From Epilithonimonas mollis (lineage in GTDB: Bacteria; Bacteroidota; Bacteroidia; Flavobacteriales; Weeksellaceae): a DNA stretch of 64,000 nt. Shown in pieces: positions 26,641 to 35,769 of the stretch. Position 1 is the stretch's first letter, and the number at the start of each line of letters is the position of its first letter. The position numbers were made by a program, and so were the translations under genes. The notes below the pieces were generated by a model. It was not told where the DNA came from, ran no database searches, and saw nothing but the letters and a program-made list of their open reading frames with translations. The stretch is from the NCBI RefSeq assembly GCF_900142325.1, contig NZ_FRAM01000002.1:124001-188000 (forward strand), read 5' to 3'.

Positions 26641-26689
26641 TGTTGTACAATTATGACAACAAATTTAAATTCTTTTTCGAATTTCGCAA
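26640..26689 (-). promoter_or_regulatory. gdhA promoter with overlapping inverted repeat
   Basis: On the minus strand TTG (26687-26689) and TAAATTTG (26660-26667) are separated by exactly 19 bp, a consensus Bacteroidota promoter. The inverted repeat TTGTTGT-N9-ACAACAA (26640-26662) overlaps the end of the -7 box and the A of the start codon. It could be a repressor operator or a leader hairpin hiding the start. Confidence 0.6.
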
Positions 26690-26823
26690 GTAATATTTTG
26701 ATTTTTATTGAAAATGTAAGGATATTGATTATGTTTTTTGCATAATGTATAATTACATCTTTTGTGTTAAGAATTTTTGAAGTTAATCTTAATTTATTTC
26801 AAATTTTCGGAACGCTAATTTTG

Positions 26824-27930
26824 CTAACAGATCTGATATTGCCTTCCGGAAAGACATTTGATATGACCATAAAGTTCTAAATCCAAAAGAATTGGTAAAA
26901 GCTTATGATGCAGAATGTTAGTTTTATCAGCAATATCGTCCAGAGAAATAGATTTTTCCGCAGCTATAATATCGAGTATTTTCTGATGTTCATGCTTGGA
27001 TGGATCCAACACAATTTTAATAGGCTCTTCCGGGAATAGTTCCGGCTGGAGCGTAATATTCAGATTACGGATCAGTGTTTTGACATCGACAATTGTTTCT
27101 GCTTTGTTGGTGGCAATGAGCTGATTACAGCCCTGACTGTAAGTATCGGTGATTTTTCCGGGCAGTGCAAAAACGTCTCTGTTATAAATATTAGCAGCAT
27201 TCACAGTGGTAACGGAACCTCCTCCAAATGCTGTTTCAACGACAACAAGATGAGGGGACATCCCGGCAATAATCCTGTTTCTTTGCAGGAAGTTTTCCCT
27301 GCTGATGGTGTCAAAACTCGTATATTCCGATATCAGGGCACCATTGCTTTCCAATATCTTTTTAGCCAGGGTTTTATTTGAAGAGGGATATACGGTTTTA
27401 AGGCTTTGTGCCAGAACGGCCATTGTCGGGATTTGATTTTTAAGAGATTCTTCATGAACACAAGTGTCGGCTCCAAGTGCCAAACCGCTCACTGTGACAG
27501 TATTCGTTCCGGAAAGTTCTGATAAAAGATCCTGTACAAAATATTTTCCGTATGATGTCAGTTTCCTTGTCCCGACGATGCTTATCGGATCAAGCTCAGG
27601 ATTCAGATTACCTTTGTAGAATAACAGGACAGGCGCATCATCACAGTTCAGAAGATGTTTCGGAAAAATATGGTCGTCCTGTGATATGATTTTAATATCC
27701 GTTTTTTCACAGAATTTCAATTCCTTTTCAGCAACCGCAAGGAATTCTTTTTTGCCTATTTCTTTTGTAATGTTTCTACCAATTCCGTGGATGGAAAGGA
27801 GTGATCTTGGGTGAGATTCCCAGACTTCTTTTGCAGAACCAATATGCCTGATCAGTTTTCTGAGGTTAGAATTGCCAATGTTCCTGCATTGTTTGAGCGC
27901 GATGATGTACAGATATTCTTGGGGAGTCAT
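26824..27930 (-). CDS. dprA: DNA processing protein DprA
   Basis: A 368-residue protein that loads RecA onto incoming single-stranded DNA in natural transformation. An N-terminal helix-hairpin-helix region (SIHGIGRNITKEIG) precedes the Rossmann core. The core includes SIVGTRKLTSYGKYF, VSGLALGADTCVHEESL, the ISEYTSFDT segment and GSVTTVNAAN. A C-terminal winged-helix (DprA_WH) is seen in about 300-368. Length is normal for the family. It follows the second rhomboid by 30 bp. Confidence 0.92.
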   Translation of the reverse strand: MTPQEYLYIIALKQCRNIGNSNLRKLIRHIGSAKEVWESHPRSLLSIHGIGRNITKEIGKKEFLAVAEKELKFCEKTDIKIISQDDHIFPKHLLNCDDAPVLLFYKGNLNPELDPISIVGTRKLTSYGKYFVQDLLSELSGTNTVTVSGLALGADTCVHEESLKNQIPTMAVLAQSLKTVYPSSNKTLAKKILESNGALISEYTSFDTISRENFLQRNRIIAGMSPHLVVVETAFGGGSVTTVNAANIYNRDVFALPGKITDTYSQGCNQLIATNKAETIVDVKTLIRNLNITLQPELFPEEPIKIVLDPSKHEHQKILDIIAAEKSISLDDIADKTNILHHKLLPILLDLELYGHIKCLSGRQYQIC

Positions 27931-27960
27931 AGATCATTTGTGTTCCCACGAATATAGAAA

Positions 27961-28752
27961 TTATTTTTCTTTTTTCCGAATCTCATCCAGATAGTCCCAG
28001 ATGTTTTCCTGCTTCAGCTGTGGCAGTTCTTCAAAATCATCAGGATGATTGGCGATATATTCCTGCCACAATTTGTCGTCTTTTTCGTTATAATAATCAG
28101 GATATTCCCAAATGAATTTTCTTTTTTTATCCTCTCCGATTTTTCTGAAGATCACAGCCAGTAAAATTCCGGTAATACTACCTGCCAAATGTGACTGCCA
28201 GCTGATTCTGCTCGGTTCTTCCAGCTGAGAAAAGAATTCTTCCGGAAAAATGCCCCAGATTAAGCTTCCATAATATAAAGCGACAACGAGAGAAACTGTC
28301 AGCAACTTCATATTCCAGCGAAAAACACCACTGAAAAAAATAAAAAATGCCAGCATATAAACCAGTCCGCTCGCACCAATAATGCAGTTGTAATTCCATT
28401 TTCCTGTGATGATATCAATTGGAGGCAGCATCCAGACTAATAATCCCGAAGCGATCCAGCCAATAAAAAATATTCTGAAAGCTATTTTCGGATAAAATTC
28501 AAAAAGTAAAAATAATAAAACAACAATTGGCAATGAGTTACCGATGATGTGATCCAAACTGCCGTGTAAAAGAGGTGCGAACAGTACGCCCTTCAGTCCT
28601 TCCGGAACCAGTGGAATGAGTGCACCACTACAACCTTCAAAAAATCCCAGGTTCTGAAGACTAAAGCAAATCCACATCAGTCCCAGCATGATAAGAGGAA
28701 CTAAAAAAGACCTGAGATTTAAAGATTTTAAAAACATTCTTTTTTGATTCAC
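27961..28752 (-). CDS. Rhomboid family intramembrane serine protease (second copy)
   Basis: A 263-residue membrane protein with six helices and a charged C-terminal tail of about 60 residues. Catalytic Ser128 lies in IIGASGLVYML, and His188 in SWQSHLAGSITG. LLHGSLDHIIGNSL near 61-74 is the helix-2 motif. It differs from the rhomboid at 9741 in length, tail and insertion, so it is a separate subfamily rather than a recent duplicate. It is probably co-transcribed with dprA. Confidence 0.86.
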   Translation of the reverse strand: MNQKRMFLKSLNLRSFLVPLIMLGLMWICFSLQNLGFFEGCSGALIPLVPEGLKGVLFAPLLHGSLDHIIGNSLPIVVLLFLLFEFYPKIAFRIFFIGWIASGLLVWMLPPIDIITGKWNYNCIIGASGLVYMLAFFIFFSGVFRWNMKLLTVSLVVALYYGSLIWGIFPEEFFSQLEEPSRISWQSHLAGSITGILLAVIFRKIGEDKKRKFIWEYPDYYNEKDDKLWQEYIANHPDDFEELPQLKQENIWDYLDEIRKKEK

Positions 28753-28855
28753 AATTTTATAGCCAATCAGAAGAAAAGGTAATTTTGTCTGAAAAAAAAT
28801 CCCTTATTGATACAATTTTGGTTATAAAGTCAGTTTTCGGCAAAATTAGTTTTGC

Positions 28856-28863
28856 TATTTTTG
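28856..28863 (+). promoter_or_regulatory. Possible -7 box of the DUF3078 gene
   Basis: TATTTTTG fits TAnnTTTG, 17 bp before the ATG at 28881. Confidence 0.4.
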
Positions 28864-28880
28864 TCTAAAATTTGATATTA

Positions 28881-29990
28881 ATGAAAAAGGTATTGGCGGT
28901 ATTTTGTATTGTATTTGGTTTGCTGTTGCAGGCTCAAATTACTGATTATCAAAAAGTCATTGATTCTATTAATCAGAAAAAATGGGATTCGACAGCGATA
29001 GATCTTGACAGTCTTGCTAATCCGAGAATTATTGACATCAGATCTATAAAGAAAGATTCTGTAAAAATCACGAATAATGTTGTTATAATTCCTAACAATA
29101 ATGACACGAGTCCGCTCACGCCTTCATCCATTTTGACTTTGCCGACGCTAAAACGCTGGTTCATTTTTGGGCAGAACAGTCTGGTTTTCAATCAGTCATC
29201 GTTTTCTAACTGGTATGCTGGCGGCAATAACAATATTGGCGTTATCGGGAAAGTAAATTATAACATTGTTTATAAAAAGAACAGACATTATCTTGACAAT
29301 AATATCCAGCTTGGATATGGCTTCGTGTCTTCAACGGGGCAATCTACAAGAAAGACGGACGATTATATCAACATTATGACCAATTATGGTTACGAGTTGG
29401 CGCAGCATTATTACCTTTCCACAGGATTTCAATTCCTTTCACAGTTTACGGCTGGATATAATTATTCCAACACGCCGGATCCGGTTTTTGATGACAGGGT
29501 TTCAAAGTTCATGGCACCAGGCTATCTTAACCTCGGTATCGGTGTGTCCTATAACCCTAATGAGAATTTTCAGGTTATTCTGAGGCCTTTGAACGGGAAG
29601 TTCACCTTTGTGTTAGATGAAAAACTTCAATTTGCGGGCAATTATGGTTTGGAAAGAGACGGCCAGGTTATGAGAGCGGAGGTGGGAACCATGTTAAACA
29701 TCCTTTATAAGATTAAGCTGTTCAAAGATGCAACCTATATCAACCAGATTAATTTCTTCAGTAACTATCTCCAGCACTCCGAAAGGGTGGATATCAATTA
29801 CAGCGGAAGTCTGAATCTGAAATTCAATAAATATATCACGACAGTTGTAACGATTGATATGATGTACGATCATGATCAGATCCAGAAACTGCAGAGGAAA
29901 CAGACATTAGGAATTGGAATTACCTATAATCTGGGATATAAAGTGGAACGTGACAGTAAAACTGGCGTGATAAAACCTTTTGTTAATTAA
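28881..29990 (+). CDS. DUF3078 family outer-membrane-like protein
   Basis: A 369-residue exported protein. I start at the ATG of MKKVLAVFCIV, which begins a normal signal peptide (LLLQA|Q); the frame is open a few codons upstream from a TTG. The body is rich in alternating aromatic/polar strands. FNQSSFSNWYAGGNNN near 110-125 is typical of DUF3078 proteins of Bacteroidota, which are predicted beta-barrels. No function is known. It has its own promoter-like box and a strong terminator. Confidence 0.78.
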   Translation: MKKVLAVFCIVFGLLLQAQITDYQKVIDSINQKKWDSTAIDLDSLANPRIIDIRSIKKDSVKITNNVVIIPNNNDTSPLTPSSILTLPTLKRWFIFGQNSLVFNQSSFSNWYAGGNNNIGVIGKVNYNIVYKKNRHYLDNNIQLGYGFVSSTGQSTRKTDDYINIMTNYGYELAQHYYLSTGFQFLSQFTAGYNYSNTPDPVFDDRVSKFMAPGYLNLGIGVSYNPNENFQVILRPLNGKFTFVLDEKLQFAGNYGLERDGQVMRAEVGTMLNILYKIKLFKDATYINQINFFSNYLQHSERVDINYSGSLNLKFNKYITTVVTIDMMYDHDQIQKLQRKQTLGIGITYNLGYKVERDSKTGVIKPFVN

Positions 29991-30020
29991 CGCAGAAAAT
30001 TCTTAGTTTAAAGTATTATA

Positions 30021-30053
30021 AAAAAAAGTGGAGCTTTATTGCTCCACTTTTTC
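30021..30053. terminator. Bidirectional terminator overlapping the msrA stop
   Basis: AAAAAGTGGAGC, loop TTTATT, GCTCCACTTTTT. The msrA stop codon (30036-30038) lies within the hairpin loop, so the minus-strand hairpin also includes the last msrA codons. Confidence 0.8.
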
Positions 30054-30689
30054 ATTTAACCAACCCAATTCTCCAAAATGTTTTTTAAATTTCTGGATCT
30101 TTGGTCCCACTACAGCACTGCAATAGGGCTGGGTCGGATTGGCGTTATAATAGCCTTGATGATAGGCTTCTGCCGCCCAGAATTTTTTGAAAGGAACAAT
30201 CTCCGTCACATATTTTCCGTTCCATTCTTGTTTTGCTTCAGATTCCTTCATAGATTCTTCGGCTTCCTGCTTTTGTTTTTCGGAATGATAGAAAATAGCT
30301 GATCTGTATTGCGTTCCGATATCATTTCCCTGTCTGTTCAGAGTTGTGGGATTATGAAGAAACCAGAATACTTCCAATAATTGCTTGAAGGAAATAATCT
30401 TCGGGTCGAACGCAATCTCCACCACTTCTGCATGGCCTGTAGTTCCCGTGCATACTTCCTCATAAGTTGGATTGTCTGTATGTCCGCCGGAGTATCCTGA
30501 TGTTACAGATTCTACGCCTTTCAGCATATGAAAGCAGCTCTCTACACACCAAAAGCATCCGCCTGCCAAAGTGGCATATTCCAAATTGTTCTTGTCCATT
30601 TTTTGATTTGTTAAAGGTTTTGATTTTTTCTCCTGTCCATTGCAGTTGATGAGAAAAAAACTTAAGATGATTAATAAATAACGTGTCAT
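30036..30689 (-). CDS. msrA: Peptide methionine sulfoxide reductase MsrA, lipoprotein form
   Basis: A 217-residue enzyme reducing methionine-S-sulfoxide in proteins. The active site GGCFWCVES gives catalytic Cys45. YSGGHTDNPTYEEVCTGTTGHAEVV follows as in all MsrA. I start at the ATG of MTRYLLIILS rather than a TTG three codons earlier, because it opens a lipoprotein signal with lipobox LINC (Cys16). The enzyme is thus predicted to be anchored in the periplasm or outer membrane, where it would repair envelope proteins. The msrB gene is not nearby. Confidence 0.92.
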   Translation of the reverse strand: MTRYLLIILSFFLINCNGQEKKSKPLTNQKMDKNNLEYATLAGGCFWCVESCFHMLKGVESVTSGYSGGHTDNPTYEEVCTGTTGHAEVVEIAFDPKIISFKQLLEVFWFLHNPTTLNRQGNDIGTQYRSAIFYHSEKQKQEAEESMKESEAKQEWNGKYVTEIVPFKKFWAAEAYHQGYYNANPTQPYCSAVVGPKIQKFKKHFGELGWLNEKVEQ

Positions 30690-30779
30690 TATCGCCAATA
30701 AAAAATCCTTTGATTTTCCGATATCTTAATAGCAAAAATTATTCCTATTAAGAACAGAAAAATCCAAGGATTCTTAAAA

Positions 30780-31751
30780 TTATTTATTTTCCCAAACCAA
30801 AGCACTTGCGCCGAGAATGGCAGCATCTGCTTCGTCCAGTTCACTGAACACCAGTTTTACTTTTGAACGGAAAATCGGTAAAAGATTCCGTTCCATGTGT
30901 AATTTTGCCGGTTTCAAAAGGAAATCGCCTGCTTTTATCACGCCACCAAATAGCAGTATCGCTTCCGGTGAAGAGAACATTACAAAATTGGCTAAAGCTT
31001 CTCCAAGTTTCTGGCCTGTATAGCGGAAAACCTCGATAGCCGTTGCGTCTCCTTTCTCTGCACATTCGAAGACTGTTTTGGAATTGATGTTTTCCTCAGG
31101 ATATTGATTCAGCATAGAATCAGGAAACTCTGCCCTGAATTTTTTTGCCGTGATGGCAATTCCTGTTGCAGACGCATAAGCTTCCAGGCTTCCTTCCGAT
31201 CCTGTGCTCCAATGTTTTCTTCCGCCCGGTTTCACAATCGTGTGGCCTAATTCTCCTGCAAAACCATCGTGTCCGTAAATAAGATTTCCACCACTGATAA
31301 TTCCACTTCCAACACCTGTCCCAAGTGTGATCATGATGAAATCCTTCATTCCTCTTGCTGCACCAAACATCATCTCTCCCAACGCTGCTGCATTGGCATC
31401 ATTGGTCATTCTGCAAGGAACCCCGAATTTTTTTTGCATTAGTTCGGCAAAAGGAACCACACCTTTCCAGGGAAGGTTAGGGGCTAATTCTATTGTACCT
31501 TTAAAATAGTTTGCATTCGGAGCGCCAACGCCGATACCATCCAAAGTGGTGTTCTCACTGACATCTTCTATCAGAGGTTTGATATTGACATATAAGGCAT
31601 CAATAAAGTCCTCAACTTGTTTATATTCTTCCGTTTTGATACTGCCTTTGGCAAGGATCTCTCCACGGTGGTTTACCAACCCGAATTTTGTATTTGTTCC
31701 GCCAATATCTATTCCTATAGCTATTTGCTTGGATAAATCAATTAATGACAT
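30780..31751 (-). CDS. ROK family sugar kinase with degenerate zinc motif
   Basis: A 323-residue cytosolic protein of the ROK family, whose members phosphorylate glucose or related sugars. GIDIGGTNTKFGLV (phosphate-1), ITLGTGVGSGII (phosphate-2) and GELGH with His170 are intact. The zinc motif normally reads CxCGxxGC, but here the stretch 177-189 is GRKHWSTGSEGSL: all three cysteines are gone. I start at the ATG at 31751; a TTG lies one codon before. The sugar substrate cannot be told. Confidence 0.82.
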   Translation of the reverse strand: MSLIDLSKQIAIGIDIGGTNTKFGLVNHRGEILAKGSIKTEEYKQVEDFIDALYVNIKPLIEDVSENTTLDGIGVGAPNANYFKGTIELAPNLPWKGVVPFAELMQKKFGVPCRMTNDANAAALGEMMFGAARGMKDFIMITLGTGVGSGIISGGNLIYGHDGFAGELGHTIVKPGGRKHWSTGSEGSLEAYASATGIAITAKKFRAEFPDSMLNQYPEENINSKTVFECAEKGDATAIEVFRYTGQKLGEALANFVMFSSPEAILLFGGVIKAGDFLLKPAKLHMERNLLPIFRSKVKLVFSELDEADAAILGASALVWENK

Positions 31752-31831
31752 CAATGTTTATTTTGTTTTAAGACCATAAATTTAAGGAAAATCAGTTTAA
31801 TATATATCAGATATTAAATTAATTTTAAATT

Positions 31832-34411
31832 TTAAAAGCTGACTTTTATCGTTAATCCAAAAGTTCTCGGGTCACCTAAAATGCCGGCATAATGTCCCGC
31901 ATTTCCGGCTCCCGGAAGCAATTGTTCAAAGTAATCCCGGTTAAGTATATTTCTGATCCAGACATAGGTCGTAACGCCTTGCCTAACGCGGAAACCGAAT
32001 CTGGTGTTGAATAATGCATAACCGGGAATATTCAAGAATTTTGAAGGTGTCGGACTTGAGGAAAATGTGGAACGATAATAACTGTCCAGTGCAAGGAAAT
32101 AATCGCCACTGTATTTCAGAAACTTTCCTGCGAAATTAAATTCCCCACCTGTTGAGCCTGCCCATTTTGACACTCCGGGTAAGACTCCCCCGGAAATGTC
32201 AACATAATTCACGCCGCCTGTATCTTCCAATGCTGGAGGTGCGTTGGTGAATTTCTTATAAATCGCTTCTGTATAAGCCAGATTCGTGAAGAAATAAAAA
32301 TTACTGAATGTATAAGAAATATCGGTTTCAATTCCTCTTACTCGCACTTTTTGTGCATTGGCAAGATAACCTCTGTTTAGTTGTAAACTTTCTGCCTGGA
32401 CTTGTATTTGATAATCTTTGATATCAGAATTATAAACCGTTAAATTAAAAATTAAATTTTTAAGAGGTTGAGATTTCAGCCCGATTTCATAATGTAGAAT
32501 TCTTTCCGGCTTTACAACAGCAAGTTCCGTCATAACACGGCCGTTTTCTGTTGGAAGCCCTCCAAGATTAAGACCAACCGGCTTGAAGCCTGTAGAGAAA
32601 GTTCCGAAAAGATTATAATTTTTAGTGGGTTTGAATGCCAATGTTATCTGGCCAGAAAAATTAGTATCATCAATCGATGCGTTGAATTCCTGATTGCTGT
32701 AAACAGAATTCTTCAAAGCTATCAAGGCGGGATCATTGGTTTCTAATCCTCCATAAGTAATTCTTTTGAAATCGATTTCTTTTTTATCATAGTTAATTCT
32801 AATTCCCGGCAGTAAACTAAGTTTTTCGGTGAAAGTCCAGTCTAATTGTCCAAAAACTGCTCCACTGAAGGAATTGAGGCTAGGATAAGATTTGATTCCA
32901 TAACCTTCCAGAAGCCCGGGCGTTTTCCATTGATTAACGACTGTCGGATTTGTAGAATTTTGAGAAAATCGCCATTGGTCTTTTCCTGCTTCTTCGATTT
33001 GTCCGTCTTTATCGGCTCGTAATCTTTGCCATATTCCGAAAACTCCAAAGACTCCGCTGATTTTTTCATTGAAGTTTCCAGACCAACGGATTTCCTGGCT
33101 CCATTGCTGATGTTTGCTTGGTGCCTGTGATTTTGCCAATGCCGAAAGCCCCGTAAAATCCCGGTCATTGGAAGGATTCCACTTCCAAAATCTCCAGGCA
33201 GAGGTTGACGTGATTTTTCCTTTTCCCAGATTATATTCCACATTCAGGGAAAATCCGCCCATATCTTGTTCGGCTTTCCAAGGTGTGTCTGTGTCGACCA
33301 TCCTATTGAATGGATCAATTGTTGGAAGTGTGTAGCCAAGATCAGAGATAATATTATTGAATTGCCTGTAAGCCGCTCGTTTGGTTGTTACAACTCCTGC
33401 GATGACCTGTGCATATCCATTGGCTCTCAATCTGTTGTAATCCCCGGTTAGGATGAGTCTCAGCTTTTCATTCGGTTTGTATAGAAGTTGGTTTCGGATA
33501 GCGATGGAATTAATGTCATTAAGTTCCTGACTGGTTCTAGAATTATAAATTGTTCCATCCCTGTGTGTTCCGGAAGCGGAAAATCTGTTAGCGAATTTTT
33601 CTGTGATTGCTCCAGTCACTGAGGTTTTTGCCTGTATGAAGCCATAGTTTCCATAGCTGATCTCAGCTGTTCCGCCTGTTGTAAAACTTGGTTGCTTTGT
33701 AGTTACGTTAAAAGTTCCCGCTGTTGTATTCTTACCAAACAGAGTTCCTTGTGGACCTCGCAATACTTCGATTCTTTCGATATCTACAAAATCCAGTGTT
33801 GTAGCTGCAGGTCTTGCATAATAAACACCATCCACATAAAATCCAACGCCCGGGTCGAGGCCGTCGTTTGTCAAACCAAAAGTTGAACCCAACCCTCGGA
33901 TGTTGAGACTTGTATTTCTTGGAGTTGAGCTGTAAAATTGAACAGAAGGTACCAATTCTTTTAACCGATTTACATTGAATGCACCCGTTTCTTCCGCTCT
34001 TTTTCCTGAGATGACACTGATGGGAATCGGAACCTGTTGAGCGGTTTCTTCTCTTCTTCTGGCTGTGACAACCACCTCTGTGATGACGACATCGTTTGGG
34101 AGAAGTTTGATGAAAAGTGTATCTGCTGGTTTTTCTTTCAACGTGATTGTCCTTGATTCAAAACTTTTTTTCTGGATCTTCAATTCCATAGGAAAAGAAT
34201 TGATGTTGTCTAACACAAAGCTTCCGTTCTGGTCTGTCTGTATCGATAGATTTTTGTCTGTTCTAGATGTTATCTTTGCACCGTTGATGGATTTATTGTT
34301 AATGCTGTCAAGAATTTTTCCGTAAAAGGAATTCTGTGCAAAAGTGAATGTGAATGATAAAACAAAAAAGACAATAACTGTCTTTTTAAAAATAATCGAA
34401 TGTCTGCTCAT
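31832..34411 (-). CDS. TonB-dependent receptor, iron-complex type
   Basis: An 859-residue outer membrane transporter. A signal peptide (TFTFA|Q) leads into a short carboxypeptidase-regulatory-like domain (about 26-105). The TonB-box-like VVITEVVVTARRREE precedes the plug (SVQFYSSTPRNTSLNIRGLG; VDIERIEVLRGPQGTLFGKNTTAG). The barrel ends KVSF. It resembles the FyuA/FecA/pesticin-type iron-complex receptors, with TonB energy and an unknown ligand. It is followed upstream by PepSY and a second siderophore-type receptor, which supports an iron role. A palindrome overlaps its promoter. Confidence 0.87.
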   Translation of the reverse strand: MSRHSIIFKKTVIVFFVLSFTFTFAQNSFYGKILDSINNKSINGAKITSRTDKNLSIQTDQNGSFVLDNINSFPMELKIQKKSFESRTITLKEKPADTLFIKLLPNDVVITEVVVTARRREETAQQVPIPISVISGKRAEETGAFNVNRLKELVPSVQFYSSTPRNTSLNIRGLGSTFGLTNDGLDPGVGFYVDGVYYARPAATTLDFVDIERIEVLRGPQGTLFGKNTTAGTFNVTTKQPSFTTGGTAEISYGNYGFIQAKTSVTGAITEKFANRFSASGTHRDGTIYNSRTSQELNDINSIAIRNQLLYKPNEKLRLILTGDYNRLRANGYAQVIAGVVTTKRAAYRQFNNIISDLGYTLPTIDPFNRMVDTDTPWKAEQDMGGFSLNVEYNLGKGKITSTSAWRFWKWNPSNDRDFTGLSALAKSQAPSKHQQWSQEIRWSGNFNEKISGVFGVFGIWQRLRADKDGQIEEAGKDQWRFSQNSTNPTVVNQWKTPGLLEGYGIKSYPSLNSFSGAVFGQLDWTFTEKLSLLPGIRINYDKKEIDFKRITYGGLETNDPALIALKNSVYSNQEFNASIDDTNFSGQITLAFKPTKNYNLFGTFSTGFKPVGLNLGGLPTENGRVMTELAVVKPERILHYEIGLKSQPLKNLIFNLTVYNSDIKDYQIQVQAESLQLNRGYLANAQKVRVRGIETDISYTFSNFYFFTNLAYTEAIYKKFTNAPPALEDTGGVNYVDISGGVLPGVSKWAGSTGGEFNFAGKFLKYSGDYFLALDSYYRSTFSSSPTPSKFLNIPGYALFNTRFGFRVRQGVTTYVWIRNILNRDYFEQLLPGAGNAGHYAGILGDPRTFGLTIKVSF

Positions 34412-34428
34412 AATTTAAAATTAATGAG

Positions 34429-34468
34429 CAAATGTAGAAAAGAAATAAATCATACTGTAATAGTATGA
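34429..34468 (-). promoter_or_regulatory. Promoter and operator-like palindrome of the 859-residue receptor
   Basis: TACATTTG on the minus strand (34429-34436) fits the -7 box, 18 bp before the ATG. TCATACT-GTAAT-AGTATGA (34450-34468), a perfect 7-bp inverted repeat, covers the place where the -33 element should be. There is no TTG there, so an activator or repressor likely binds the palindrome. Confidence 0.5.
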
Positions 34469-34481
34469 ATTAAATTTAATG

Positions 34482-34513
34482 AAAAACCTGAATGATTAAA
34501 GTCAGGTTTTTTC
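34482..34513 (-). terminator. Terminator of the PepSY gene
   Basis: AAAAACCTGA (34482-34491) pairs with TCAGGTTTTT (34502-34511); the minus strand has a T run right after the stop at 34517. Confidence 0.75.
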
Positions 34514-34516
34514 CAA

Positions 34517-35725
34517 TTATTTAATTGCTTTTTTCTTCCTTCGTCCCCACCAGATCATAAACCCGGTTACCGGCATTGATGCGATGATCAGACTTACTAT
34601 GAAAGCAATGATTTTAGTTGGCAGACCTAATATTGCTCCAACGTGGATGTCGTAATTGGCTGCAACTGTTTTTTCGCCGAAGTTTTTATCTTTTGGATCA
34701 TGAATGTGTAAAAGTTCTCCGGAATTCTCATCAAAAATCAGACTGCTGCTTTTGTGGTAAGAATAGGAAAGGTGCTTTACATAAACCTCGAAATTCGGGT
34801 GTTCATGATCATCGATATGCGGGTGTCCCAGATCCAGACTAAAGCCATAAGCTGTAGGATAGAGTTCTTTCACTTTATCAGAAATCTTATCAAGCGTTTT
34901 GTCGTTTCTCATCTCCAAGGGCGCTTTCGTGGTAATTTTGGAAAAATCCGGATAGGCGGTTTCTCCTCCTGAAAATGCAAAATAAACCATTGCCTGAACC
35001 ACAAAGAATGCATAGAATAATCCTGTGATTGTAAGAATCAATGCAAAAACGGAGGAATAAAATCCAAGAATGTTATGAAGGTCGTAGTTTTTCCTTTTCC
35101 ATTGTGTGGTGTCTTTCCATTGGAATTTGAAACGCTGTTTTCTTGCCGCTTTATTTTTCGGCCACCAAAGAACGATTCCTGTGATCAGCATGATCAGGAA
35201 AATAATAACCGGAATCCCGACAACATAAGTTCCCCAATCCTGCTTGAGAAGGAAGCTCCAGTGGATGGATTTGACAATGGCAAAGAAGCCGTTTTTCTCA
35301 TCATATACCTGCAAAACTTTTCCACTGTAAGGGTTGACATATGCCAGCTTATAGATTGGAAACTCATCGAAGTAATTCCATTGATCAGGTTGATGCTCAT
35401 ACCAGTAGAATTGATAGGACATTTTTTTATCAATCGGAATATTGACCCAGTGGATCGGATATTTTTCTTTGGTTTGCTGATTGACTAATTTTTCAAGCTC
35501 CCGGATAGGGATTATTTTTTTGCCTTCAATGTTTTGTTCGTTGTGATAGATATATTCTTTACGGGTAAAGTTTTCTATCTCATCTTTGAAAACATAAAGC
35601 GCACCGGTAATCGAAATAATAAATATCAGGAAACCAATGGATAAGCCAAACCACAGATGTAGTTTGGCCGACCATTTCTTGAAAAATCCTGGTTTTTTTT
35701 TATGATGGTGTTTTTTTCTTCTCAT
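34517..35725 (-). CDS. PepSY-associated transmembrane protein, iron uptake type
   Basis: A 402-residue protein with four membrane helices and a PepSY_TM layout. The start at 35725 gives a very basic N-terminus (MRRKKHHHKKK) before the first helix with KLHLWFGLSIGFLIFIISITGALYVF; a TTG-started frame six codons longer is less likely. Periplasmic loops contain histidines (HPHIDDHEHPNF). Such proteins are found beside siderophore receptors (PiuB, FegB-like) and are thought to act as periplasmic or inner-membrane ferric-siderophore reductases. Here it lies between two TonB receptors, in the same direction. Confidence 0.85.
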   Translation of the reverse strand: MRRKKHHHKKKPGFFKKWSAKLHLWFGLSIGFLIFIISITGALYVFKDEIENFTRKEYIYHNEQNIEGKKIIPIRELEKLVNQQTKEKYPIHWVNIPIDKKMSYQFYWYEHQPDQWNYFDEFPIYKLAYVNPYSGKVLQVYDEKNGFFAIVKSIHWSFLLKQDWGTYVVGIPVIIFLIMLITGIVLWWPKNKAARKQRFKFQWKDTTQWKRKNYDLHNILGFYSSVFALILTITGLFYAFFVVQAMVYFAFSGGETAYPDFSKITTKAPLEMRNDKTLDKISDKVKELYPTAYGFSLDLGHPHIDDHEHPNFEVYVKHLSYSYHKSSSLIFDENSGELLHIHDPKDKNFGEKTVAANYDIHVGAILGLPTKIIAFIVSLIIASMPVTGFMIWWGRRKKKAIK

Positions 35726-35733
35726 ATATATGC

Positions 35734-35763
35734 AAAAAGCCAAGTTGCAAACTTAGCTTTTTT
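35734..35763 (-). terminator. Hairpin between the siderophore receptor and PepSY genes
   Basis: AAAAAGCCAAGTT (35734-35746) pairs with AACTTAGCTTTTT (35750-35762) with one mismatch and loop GCA. On the minus strand it ends in TTTTT, 9 bp before the PepSY start. It would end or reduce read-through from the receptor. Confidence 0.6.
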
Positions 35764-35769
35764 AATTTT

